Part shown: piece by piece, positions 1 to 5,414 of the stretch | Layout of the letters: each line of letters starts with the position of its first letter | Numbering within the stretch: position 1 is the first letter of the stretch | Source of the DNA: an uncultured Methanobrevibacter sp. | GTDB lineage: Archaea > Methanobacteriota > Methanobacteria > Methanobacteriales > Methanobacteriaceae | NCBI RefSeq assembly: GCF_937906425.1 | Contig: NZ_CALCYR010000127.1 | Coordinates: 1 to 7,171 of the forward strand | DNA: 7,171 nucleotides | Direction of reading: 5' to 3' | Translations under genes and position numbers: made by a program | The notes under the pieces: model-generated | Told to the model about the DNA's origin: nothing | Databases searched by the model: none | The model's input: only the letters and a program-made list of their open reading frames with translations

Positions 1-369
1 CATCATATCCTTAAATAAACCATAAATATATTTTTCTATATCAAATGATTCTAAATCATTTATCCCTTCACCAAGACCAATGTACTTAACTGGTATATCC
101 AACTCTTCTTTTATAGCTAGAACTATTCCTCCCTTAGCTGTTCCATCAAGTTTAGTTAGAACTATTCCTGTCAAGTTAGTTATTTCTTTAAAACTTTTAG
201 CTTGACTTATTCCATTTTGTCCTGTTGTTGCATCAATTACTAAAAGTGTTTCACTTGGTTCATTTGGAATAATATTTCCAATTACTTTATTCATTTTTTC
301 AAGTTCTTTCATTAAGTTAATTTTATTTTGAAGACGACCTGCTGAGTCAATCAGTACAACATCTATGTT
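1..369 (-). CDS. ftsY: Signal recognition particle receptor FtsY, bacterial type, C-terminal fragment
   Basis: FtsY is the membrane-associated GTPase that docks the signal recognition particle and its ribosome at the translocon. Reading the minus strand from 369 to 1 gives about 123 residues of the G domain. First comes DVVLIDSAGRLQNK with LMKEL (the G3 region in the FtsY, not Ffh, form), then DATTGQNGISQAKSF, then TKLDGTAKGG (the G4 region), then IPVKYIGLGEGINDLESFD near the C-terminus. The TTGQN block and TKLDGTAKGG are the bacterial form; archaeal FtsY normally has TKxDxDAKGGA here. The AT-rich codons suit a clostridial host. The N-domain, P-loop (G1) and G2 are missing. Upstream of residue 1 the frame runs without a stop into unrelated higher-GC sequence. 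The 3' end leaves the window before the stop codon. FtsY identity is certain, bacterial origin very likely, and the break at 361-381 is inferred. Confidence 0.9.
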
Positions 370-1188
370 TTCTTCTTCTGCTGTCGGTTCTTCGGTTTCT
401 GCCGCATATACCTCAACCGCCGAACCGCTTGCAACATCATCAGCCGCAAAGCTGTTTACTGTTACTTCGCCGGATAAGCCGTTAAGTGAATATATGCTGC
501 TTTCTGCCTTAACTTCATTGCCCTTTAAGTCAACGGAATAAGGTGTTACCTTAATTTCCGTGCCTAAATCGGCGATGTCGCTTATCTCAAATGAATAGAG
601 ATATTTTGCACCCTCAAAATCGGCTGTACCGAGTTTTGAATCGGCGATGGAAGAATAAACCGTCTTTGTGCTGCGGCGAACTTCCTTGCCGTTTGCTTCA
701 AAGATAAAACCAACTTCCTTGTAGTTAAGGCTGTCAATGCCTGCTACAAAACGGATAGTATCGTCTGCCGCCTTTTCAGCTTTTGCAGGTGCTTGTGCCG
801 TTGTTGTCACCTCGGCTTCATGCTGCCCCTCGGTTGTGGTCTCGGTTGTGGTTTCTGTTGTGCTTTCGGTCGTGGATTCTGTTGTGGAAGCCGTTGTGCT
901 TTTGGTCGTAGTTTCCGTTGTACTTTCTGTTGTTGAAACCGTTGTGCTTTCCGTTGTACTCTCGGTCGTACTTTCCGTTGTTGTCTGCGTTGTGTTTTCG
1001 GGTGAGATCGGGTTGGGGGTTATGCTTGTATCGTCTGTTTTTACTGCATTAGCCCAGTCAAATTTAAGTCTCGCCTGCATCCATTCGCCCGTCAGCTGCA
1101 TCGGGGTGTACGGTGTTCTTATTTCTACCGCCGTATTCTCGCTTTTGTCGGCAGGTACGGTTATTTCAAATATTCTTAAATTGTTTTT
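370..1188 (-). pseudogene. Fragment of a Thr-rich-linker surface/secreted protein from a gut Firmicutes
   Basis: This is an open minus-strand frame with neither a credible start nor its own stop. It begins just after an in-frame TAA (1191-1189) in AT-rich DNA and runs straight into the FtsY frame. The first in-frame ATG codons (1101, 1080) lie inside what looks like a folded segment. Part one (about 1180-1020) reads ITVPADKS...PYTPMQLTGEW...LKFDWANA. Part two (about 993-781) is a low-complexity linker of STTE/TTTE tetrapeptides with a 12-bp period. Part three (about 780-380) starts IRFVAGIDSLNYKEVGFIF and looks like a beta-rich module. I recall similar IRFVAxIDSLxYxxVGF stretches from extracellular proteins of Ruminococcus-like bacteria, but could not search for them. 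No signal peptide, dockerin or sortase motif is visible. GC content and use of GCC, GGC, ACG and CCG codons differ sharply from both flanks. It is best read as a piece of a longer gene joined in during assembly. A genuinely transferred gene remnant is less likely. Confidence 0.6.
781..993 (-). repeat. 12-bp period repeat encoding a (S/T)TTE linker
   Basis: The minus strand encodes a run of Thr-Thr-Glu-Ser style tetrapeptides (STTE, TTTE, with variants TTTK, STTV and STTA). Wobble positions vary (ACA, ACG, ACC), so the protein repeat is better kept than the DNA repeat. Such Thr-rich stretches usually serve as extended, often glycosylated linkers between extracellular domains. On the plus strand the same DNA gives a spurious valine-rich frame. 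Confidence 0.8.
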
Positions 1189-1191
1189 TTA

Positions 1192-1335
1192 AAATTAATT
1201 TTAATTTAATAGATTTTAATAAGTGATTTTATTTTTTTAGTTTAGTTTATTTTAGTTAGTATTTTATTTATTTTATTTTATTTTATTTTCAACAATGAAA
1301 AAGTCTTGATTTTATTTTATTTTTTAGGTGTTTAA
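1192..1335. other. AT-rich leader before the adenylate kinase gene, with ATTTT microsatellite
   Basis: This stretch is extremely AT-rich and has no gene. It contains TTTTA/ATTTT pentamer runs around 1260-1289 and 1309-1325. They flank a short less repetitive patch holding a five-codon ATG...TGA frame (1295-1309) with no ribosome site, which I regard as chance. A Shine-Dalgarno AGGTG at 1326-1330 serves the gene that follows. No convincing BRE/TATA pair can be picked out from so T-rich a background. The left boundary lies next to the inferred bacterial/archaeal junction, so the native upstream neighbour is unknown. Confidence 0.5.
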
Positions 1336-1932
1336 ATGTCTTTAAATGAAAATATTGTTCCAAATAAAGTTATTTTTATTTCAGGAACTCCATGCACTGG
1401 AAAAACTACTTTAGCCATTCAATTGAATAAGTATCTAATGGAAAATAACTTTAATTCAAGACTCATTAAAATAAATGACTTTGCAATTGAACATGACCTT
1501 GTTTTAGGCGAAGATCCAGACAAGTTCTACAAGGTCATAGATATTGAAAGGCTTAATCTTGCCTTGAATGAGGAAATTAAATCCTTTCTAAGCAATGTGG
1601 CTGATAATGAAATCCTTATTGTGGAAGGCCATCTCTCCCACCTGTGTGAAGGTGCAGACAAGATGATTGTTCTTAGGTTAAACCCTAATGAACTTAAAAG
1701 TCGTTTGATGGAACGCAAGTACACAGAATCCAAAATTCAGGAAAATCTGGAAGCTGAAGCATTGGCTGTATGTTCGGCTGAAGCCTATGAACTTTATGGT
1801 GAGGGAATCGATGAAATAGATTCCACAGCTAAGTCTGTAGAAGAAGTGCTTAATCTTATTATTGACATTATTTTCAATAATGCATCATATCCTGTTGGAA
1901 TGATTGACTTTATGGATTGGTTTTTAGTTTAA
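1336..1932 (+). CDS. Adenylate kinase family protein, AK6/Fap7 homologue
   Basis: This is a predicted P-loop nucleoside monophosphate kinase of the AK6/Fap7 group (ATP + AMP to 2 ADP). In eukaryotes and archaea these proteins also act as an ATPase in small-subunit maturation together with ribosomal protein uS11 (Rps14). The 198 residues show a Walker A, GTPCTGKT (17-24), in which Cys20 replaces the commoner Gly. LIVEGHLSHL (94-103) is the acidic/His strand after the NMP-binding part. Lid-like LNPNELKSRLMERKYTESK (115-133) and then ENLEAEALAV (136-145) are typical of the family. The C-terminal YPVGMIDFMDW (185-195) matches the archaeal tail consensus. The ATG is set by AGGTG at 1326-1330, five bases upstream. 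A 361-bp gap separates it from the next gene, so it is probably transcribed alone. Family assignment is firm; the ribosome role is inferred from homologues and from its neighbours. Confidence 0.9.
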   Translation: MSLNENIVPNKVIFISGTPCTGKTTLAIQLNKYLMENNFNSRLIKINDFAIEHDLVLGEDPDKFYKVIDIERLNLALNEEIKSFLSNVADNEILIVEGHLSHLCEGADKMIVLRLNPNELKSRLMERKYTESKIQENLEAEALAVCSAEAYELYGEGIDEIDSTAKSVEEVLNLIIDIIFNNASYPVGMIDFMDWFLV

Positions 1933-1949
1933 TTCCATAAATTCATTTT

Positions 1950-2045
1950 TCTTATAAAAAATTTTATTTTTAAACTTCTATTTGCTTTTCTTTAGCTATT
2001 TTAACCATTATAATTCATTTTTCATTTTGCTATTTTTTCAAAAAA
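1950..2045 (+). terminator. Probable oligo-T terminator region after the adenylate kinase gene
   Basis: Several T-runs in the first hundred bases after the stop codon (for example ATTTTATTTTT near 1970, CATTTTTCATTTTGC and CTATTTTTTC further on) fit intrinsic archaeal termination. That process needs U-tracts rather than a stable hairpin. In DNA this AT-rich the signal is weak, so the exact site is uncertain. Confidence 0.35.
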
Positions 2046-2280
2046 ATGATTCTATAGAAAAGCTTTTTAAATAGAAAAAACATATCTTATTGTAATATTC
2101 TTCTTATACTATATAGTCAAGAATATTTACTTTATTACTTTTGTTTTAAATTGCTTAAATATTATTTAAATTAAGTTTAAAGTCGATTAGATTGTGCACA
2201 GTACTTTAAATTTTATTTACTGTTTTTATTCAATTTCATAATAAGTAATTTATTATTTCAATGATTTTACACTATTATAT

Positions 2281-2289
2281 GAGAGGGGT
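2281..2289 (+). promoter_or_regulatory. Shine-Dalgarno site that selects a TTG start for RNase P component 4
   Basis: GAGAGGGGT lies five bases before TTG at 2294. Earlier in-frame ATG codons at 2261 and 2279 either precede or overlap this site and have no ribosome site of their own. The protein from the TTG begins MARGKRPKW, the expected family N-terminus, so the TTG is the better start. Confidence 0.75.
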
Positions 2290-2293
2290 ATGT

Positions 2294-2665
2294 TTGGCTA
2301 GAGGAAAACGACCTAAATGGATGATTGATATAGCTCAAGAACGTATGGATATTCTTTTTACTCTTGCAGAGAAAGAATTCAATGAGAATCCTGAAAGATC
2401 TCATCGTTATGTTGAGCTAGCTCGAAAAATTTCCAAAAAGTACAATACTGAAATTCCTCCGGCATGGAAACGAAGATATTGTAAGAAATGCTATAAGTTT
2501 TTGTTTCCAGGTCACAACTGCGCTGTCCGGCTAATTAATAATGAAATTAATATTTTTTGTGGCGAGTGTGGCCATATTATGAAAATTCCTTATATTAAGG
2601 AAAAAAAGTTAAAAAGGAGAGCTAAAATTGACTCTTACACTTTCAAAAAAAGAGATTATGAATGA
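2294..2665 (+). CDS. rnp4: Ribonuclease P protein component 4 (Rpp21/Rpr2 family)
   Basis: This is a protein subunit of archaeal RNase P, which removes 5' leaders from pre-tRNA. Rpp21 pairs with Rpp29 on the specificity side of the RNA. From the TTG start the protein has 123 residues. An N-terminal helical part, GKRPKWMIDIAQERMDILF, is followed by NPERSHRYVELARKIS (32-47) with the family's RSxRYVxLARxI signature. A zinc ribbon has Cys63/Cys66 (CKKC) and Cys89/Cys92 (CGEC). A basic tail (101-120) is consistent with RNA contact. Its end overlaps the next gene by 38 bp in another frame, so the two must be cotranscribed. Identification is firm. The non-ATG start is inferred from the strong GAGGGG site and the family N-terminus; an upstream ATG would add up to 11 unlikely residues. 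Confidence 0.93.
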   Translation: MARGKRPKWMIDIAQERMDILFTLAEKEFNENPERSHRYVELARKISKKYNTEIPPAWKRRYCKKCYKFLFPGHNCAVRLINNEINIFCGECGHIMKIPYIKEKKLKRRAKIDSYTFKKRDYE

Positions 2666-2891
2666 AGCTCGTTCCGCTATGACAATAAATATTGGTAAGG
2701 CTGGTGTTAATGACAATGTCATTGAAGAGATTAAACGTCAGTTAAAATCCAATCATATTATTAAATTACGTTTTGCAAAAAACATTGCAAGAAATAAAGA
2801 TGATTATATTAGCGACATTGTTGAAGGCACAAAGTCCAAACTTATTGACGTAAGAGGGAATGTTGCTGTTATTTATAAAAAACAATCTTAA
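2628..2891 (+). CDS. YhbY-type CRM-domain RNA-binding protein
   Basis: This is a single CRM (YhbY) domain of 87 residues, the usual size for stand-alone archaeal members. Bacterial YhbY associates with pre-50S ribosomes, and plant CRM proteins bind introns. The archaeal role is presumed to be in ribosome or RNA maturation. The signature is visible: LSKKEIMNEARS at the N-terminus, the conserved loop GKAG (23-26, the GxxG RNA-binding loop), then VIEEIKRQLKSNHIIKLRF (31-49), and a C-terminal strand GNVAVIYKK. The start is TTG at 2628, eight bases after GGAG (2616-2619), inside the 3' end of the RNase P gene. The 38-bp overlap suggests coupled translation. Two consecutive TTG starts are notable. 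Family assignment is strong; the exact cellular substrate is unknown. Confidence 0.88.
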   Translation: MTLTLSKKEIMNEARSAMTINIGKAGVNDNVIEEIKRQLKSNHIIKLRFAKNIARNKDDYISDIVEGTKSKLIDVRGNVAVIYKKQS

Positions 2892-3236
2892 ATAAATTGG
2901 ATTAAATCATTGACTTGAGTTCAATTTAACTAAACAATTATAAATTATTTAGATTTCGAATTTAAGTTCATGAAATTATTTGATTTATTTCAAGTGTGCA
3001 TCTTAATTTTGATTAAACGTATTAGTTTAGTTTAAGTATGAGCCTTAATCTATATGGATATAAATTGATTCATCACCAATTTGTATTTGAAGTAGTTTAA
3101 GGAAGATATTTAAATTGGATTAAACGTATTAGTTTTAATTAGGAATAAGTCTTAATTTTAATTGTTTGCTTAGAGTTACAGACACCAGTCTTAGGTAAAT
3201 GATGGATTAAGATATAATTTATTGGAGAAAATATAT
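2892..3236. other. Repeat-bearing intergenic region / long leader before S19e
   Basis: There is no protein gene in this 345-bp stretch. It holds an 18-bp exact direct repeat (3011-3028 and 3118-3135) and a 14-bp repeat TAAATTGGATTAAA (2893-2906 and 3111-3124), plus variants of GGATTAA. A TATA-like GATATAAAT at 3057-3065 could start the S19e transcript and would give a leader of roughly 150 bases; this is tentative. The S19e Shine-Dalgarno site lies at 3224-3227. No stable RNA was recognised. Confidence 0.5.
3011..3135. repeat. Pair of 18-bp direct repeats, 107 bp apart
   Basis: GATTAAACGTATTAGTTT occurs exactly at 3011-3028 and 3118-3135. Similarity continues loosely after each copy (AAGTATGAGCCTTAAT against GAATAAGTCTTAAT), so roughly 38 bases may once have been duplicated. 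The CGTA core is unusual in DNA this AT-rich. It could be a decayed duplication or paired binding sites upstream of S19e. Confidence 0.7.
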
Positions 3237-3677
3237 ATGACAACTGTATTTGATGTTCCTGCAGATTTATTAATTAATACAATCGCAGATGAATTTAGAG
3301 ATAATAATGATAAAATTGTTGCCCCTGAATGGACAAAACTCGTTAAAACTGGTGTTCACAAAGAAAGAAAACCAGAAAACATCGATTGGTGGTATGTAAG
3401 ATGCGCTTCTATTTTAAGAAGAGTTTATATTGACGGACCAGTTGGGGTTAGAAGTTTAAGAACCTTCTATGGTGGTAAAAAAGATAGAGGAGTAAACCCT
3501 GAAAAATTCAGAAAAGGTAGTGGATCTATCGTAAGAGTAGCTTTACACCAATTAGAAGATGCAGGTTATGTAGAAAAAGTCGATGCTGGAAGAATTGTTA
3601 CTCCAGAAGGTAAATCTTTCTTAGATAATACTTCTGCTGAAATTATTAAAGATATTCCAGAACTTTCAAAATATTAA
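3237..3677 (+). CDS. 30S ribosomal protein S19e (eS19)
   Basis: eS19 is a small-subunit protein of the 30S head found in archaea and eukaryotes but not bacteria. In eukaryotes it is needed for 18S rRNA maturation. The 146 residues match the family length. They start MTTVFDVPADLLI, followed by EWTKLVKTGVHKERKPEN (31-48), the core WWYVRCASILRRVYIDGPVGV (51-71), LRTFYGGKKDRG (74-85) and the C-terminal winged-helix part LHQLEDAGYV with GRIVTPEGKSFLD (118-130). The ATG at 3237 is nine bases after GGAG. A TTG at 3222 in the same frame overlaps that site and is rejected as the start. The gene is followed after 57 bp by the PDCD5-like gene, probably in one transcript. Identity is firm. Confidence 0.97.
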   Translation: MTTVFDVPADLLINTIADEFRDNNDKIVAPEWTKLVKTGVHKERKPENIDWWYVRCASILRRVYIDGPVGVRSLRTFYGGKKDRGVNPEKFRKGSGSIVRVALHQLEDAGYVEKVDAGRIVTPEGKSFLDNTSAEIIKDIPELSKY

Positions 3678-3734
3678 ATTGTTAAGATTTGTTTAGTTTG
3701 AATGAATGGTAATTTAAATAATGGGGATAATATT

Positions 3735-4100
3735 ATGAGTGAACTTGATGAATTACGTAAAAAACGTATGGCTGAATTGCAACAACAGGCAGCAATGAAT
3801 GCTGACCCACAGCAAATGGCTCAGCAACAATTAGCTCAACAACAAATGGCTCAACAAAGGCAGCAAGAATTGGAGGCTCAGTTAAAGCAAGCTATGAAGC
3901 AAGTTTTAACTCCTGAAGCTCGTGGAAGATTGGATAATCTCAGATTAACCAAGCCTGAGTTAGTTCAGCAAATTGAAATTCAATTGCTTCAGTCAGCTCA
4001 AGCAGGTTCTCTTAGAGGAAAGGTAACTGATGAACAACTTAAGGTTTTACTTAAAAACTTAATGGGTCAAAAGAGAGAAATCAACATTACCAGAAGGTAA
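3735..4100 (+). CDS. PDCD5-family DNA-binding protein
   Basis: This is an archaeal homologue of human PDCD5 (TFAR19). Archaeal members are small helical proteins reported to bind DNA; their cellular role is not settled. The 121 residues comprise an N-terminal helix MSELDELRKKRMAEL, a Gln-rich segment (16-50), the conserved core QVLTPEARGRLDNLRLTKPELVQQIE (56-81), KVTDEQLKVLLKNLM (96-110) and a basic end KREINITRR. The Gln-rich part contains three near-identical (M/L)AQQQ units around 28-41, more than the family usually carries as I recall it. The start at 3735 follows GGGG at 3723-3726 by eight bases; an ATG at 3702 lacks a site and would add an unlikely 11 residues. Position after S19e is typical of archaeal genomes. 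Identity is firm, function poorly known. Confidence 0.93.
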   Translation: MSELDELRKKRMAELQQQAAMNADPQQMAQQQLAQQQMAQQRQQELEAQLKQAMKQVLTPEARGRLDNLRLTKPELVQQIEIQLLQSAQAGSLRGKVTDEQLKVLLKNLMGQKREINITRR

Positions 4101-4123
4101 TTATAATATTATTTAAGTTTTTG

Positions 4124-4162
4124 ACATTTAATCGGTAAAACTGTATTTCACATTTAATCGGT
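4124..4162. repeat. Pair of 13-bp direct repeats before the PP-loop gene
   Basis: ACATTTAATCGGT occurs at 4124-4136 and again at 4150-4162, a spacing of 26 bp, ending eleven bases before the next start codon. Two further ATCGGT hexamers flank the 3' end of the same gene (4741-4746, 4813-4818). The copies occupy the place where a Shine-Dalgarno site would be expected; none of the usual GGTG/GGAG kind is seen here, so the repeat may affect expression. This is an observation of sequence, and function is speculative. Confidence 0.7.
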
Positions 4163-4173
4163 TTTTAGATAAA

Positions 4174-4755
4174 ATGAAAGCTTGTGTTCTTTATAGTGGT
4201 GGTAAAGACAGTTCATTAATGGGTGTCCTTTTGGATAAACTTGGCTTTGATGTTGAACTTGTTACCGCTAACTTCGGCGTTTATGATTCCTTTATTCCTG
4301 CAGCCAATTCTGCAAGGTCCATAGGTTTAAGCCATAGGGTTTTGAACTTGGACATTTCCATATTGGAAAAGGCAGTTGACATGATTATGGAGGATGGTTT
4401 TCCAAATGATGGAATAAAATATCTTCATGAGGCTGTAGTTGAAGAGGTGGCAAATCACTATGATCTTGTTGCAGATGGAACAAGAAGGGATGATAAGACT
4501 CCTAAACTCAATAAAAACCAAATAAGAAGTCTTGAAGATAGAAAAGACATTCAATATATGAATTTGGATAGTTTTGGTTATAAAACTGTCAAATATCTTG
4601 TCGGTGAATTATTTGAGTTGAAACATGAAAAAAGCAATAGGGAAACAAGTTCCGATTATGAGGTTGAAATTCGTTGCCTGATAGATAAAAAGGGTGGAAA
4701 TTCATCTGAAATTTTCCCAGAACATTATCAGACTAATGTTATCGGTTTAAAGTAA
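4174..4755 (+). CDS. PP-loop ATP pyrophosphatase of unknown function (DUF7411-like, alpha-hydrolase-type)
   Basis: The N-terminus MKACVLYSGGKDSSL has the PP-loop SGGKDS (8-13) of enzymes that adenylate a substrate and release pyrophosphate, such as asparagine synthetase, TilS and ThiI. Other visible motifs are LVTANFGVYDS (29-39), a long helical middle, LVADGTRRDDKTP (98-110), which resembles the second nucleotide-site loop, and a C-terminal DYEVEIRCLI (161-170) with FPEHYQTNVIG (181-191). No tRNA-binding, glutaminase or zinc domain is attached, and 193 residues is compact. I recall archaeal relatives next to S19e, PDCD5 and L39e genes, labelled DUF7411 or asparagine-synthetase-like, without an assigned substrate. 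The position suggests RNA or translation-linked chemistry, but this is inference. Unlike its neighbours it has no clear Shine-Dalgarno site, only direct repeats upstream. ATP-pyrophosphatase fold is confident; function is unknown. Confidence 0.85.
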   Translation: MKACVLYSGGKDSSLMGVLLDKLGFDVELVTANFGVYDSFIPAANSARSIGLSHRVLNLDISILEKAVDMIMEDGFPNDGIKYLHEAVVEEVANHYDLVADGTRRDDKTPKLNKNQIRSLEDRKDIQYMNLDSFGYKTVKYLVGELFELKHEKSNRETSSDYEVEIRCLIDKKGGNSSEIFPEHYQTNVIGLK

Positions 4756-4827
4756 GCAATCGATTATTATATTATGGTAATTGGTTTAGTAACTGCTTAT
4801 TAGATTAATCTTATCGGTTCAAAGTAA
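4727..4827. repeat. 29-bp imperfect repeat of the PP-loop gene's 3' end
   Basis: The last 29 bases of the gene including its TAA (4727-4755) recur 72 bp downstream at 4799-4827 with four differences. Both copies end ATCGGTTYAAAGTAA. A weaker third echo, CAGACTAATTTAAGTAA, follows at about 4839-4855. This looks like a partial tandem duplication of the gene end that has since drifted. Confidence 0.7.
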
Positions 4828-4928
4828 ATGCTTGCTTTTCAGACTAATTTAAGTAAAGACTGATTATTAAATTGATTTAAATTATTTATTCATAATATCA
4901 AAAGTATTTTATTATTCGTGGTGAAAAA

Positions 4929-5084
4929 ATGAGTAGAAATAAACCATTAGCTAAAAAATTAAGAATGGCTAAAGCTAATAAACAAAACAGAAGAATCCCA
5001 ATTTGGGCTTATGCTAAAACTCAACGTCAATTAAGATACAGACCTAAGCCTAGACATTGGAGAAGAAATGATCTTAAATTATAG
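4929..5084 (+). CDS. rpl39e: 50S ribosomal protein L39e (eL39)
   Basis: L39e is one of the smallest ribosomal proteins. It lines the nascent-chain exit tunnel of archaeal and eukaryotic large subunits. The 51 codons, checked by hand, give a strongly basic protein starting MSRNKPLAKKLRMAKANKQ, with the family block NRRIPIWAY (20-28), TQRQLRYRPKPRHWRR (31-46) and end NDLKL. The start at 4929 follows GGTGA at 4920-4924 by four bases. Its TAG (5082-5084) runs directly into GGGTG, the ribosome site of L31e, so translation of the two is probably coupled. About 173 bp of AT-rich DNA lies upstream, where a promoter is likely (for example the AT stretch around 4868-4905). Identity is firm. Confidence 0.96.
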   Translation: MSRNKPLAKKLRMAKANKQNRRIPIWAYAKTQRQLRYRPKPRHWRRNDLKL

Positions 5085-5095
5085 GGGTGTTTAAT

Positions 5096-5356
5096 ATGGC
5101 AGAAGAATTAGAAAGAACTTATGTAATTCCACTTAGAAAAGTTAAAAACGTTAAAAGAACTATCAGAGCTCCTAGGGCTATCAGAGAAGTTCAAAACTTT
5201 TTAATGAAACATATGAAAGCGGAAGAAGTAAAAATTGACGCTTCTATTAATGAATTTATTTGGGAAAGAGGAATTCAAAAAATTCCTTCCAAAGTGAAAG
5301 TAAACGCTGTAAAAGATGAAGAAGGTATTGTTGTAGCAACTTTAGCAGAAAACTAA
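5096..5356 (+). CDS. 50S ribosomal protein L31e (eL31)
   Basis: eL31 sits near the exit-tunnel opening of the large subunit and helps form the docking site for nascent-chain factors. The 86 residues fit the family: ERTYVIPLRKV (6-16), RTIRAPRAIREVQNFLMKHMK (21-41, the conserved RApRAixxir-like helix), then VKIDASINEFIWERGIQKIPSKVKV (45-69) with the NEFIWxRGI signature, and a final strand VVATLAEN. The ATG at 5096 is six bases after GGGGTG (5084-5089), which overlaps the L39e stop. A GTG at 5087 in frame lies within that site and is not used. The gap to L39e is only 11 bp. A weak T-rich stretch follows before aIF6. Identity is firm. Confidence 0.97.
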   Translation: MAEELERTYVIPLRKVKNVKRTIRAPRAIREVQNFLMKHMKAEEVKIDASINEFIWERGIQKIPSKVKVNAVKDEEGIVVATLAEN

Positions 5357-5414
5357 TTTTGCTTTACTATTTTTAATCATCTTTGCAGGAATAAATCTTA
5401 TTAAGGAATAAACT

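Larger units (their letters stand above)
1933..2293. other. AT-rich intergenic region between the adenylate kinase and RNase P genes
   Basis: I see no gene here. The first part (about 1958-2045) is T-rich on the plus strand with several runs of four to six T, which is how archaeal transcription usually ends. Short palindromes occur at 2049-2066 (TTCTATAGAA then AAAAGCTTTT) and near 2154-2175 (CTTAA...TTAAG ends). The second half should hold the promoter of the RNase P/YhbY pair. AT-rich candidates such as TTTAAA stretches near 2160-2210 are possible, but none stands out. No tRNA or small RNA fold was recognised by eye. Confidence 0.5.

Noticed and set aside
1..369. Archaeal ftsY, expected beside prefoldin alpha, as if the contig were circular
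   Set aside because: The motifs DATTGQN and TKLDGTAKGG are of the bacterial FtsY form, so the occurrence of an ftsY piece at the other end is coincidence.
370..1188. Methanobrevibacter adhesin-like protein with Thr-rich linker
   Set aside because: GC content and codon choice are far from the archaeal genes here, and the reading frame lacks a start next to archaeal DNA; a Firmicutes fragment fits better.
737..1192. Plus-strand frame of 151 codons rich in valine and serine
   Set aside because: It is the antisense shadow of the STTE linker on the minus strand; the VV repeats are the complement of Thr codons, and there is no ribosome site.
1295..1309. Five-codon upstream frame (ATG to TGA) before the adenylate kinase gene
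   Set aside because: No ribosome site, four residues only, and expected by chance in this sequence.
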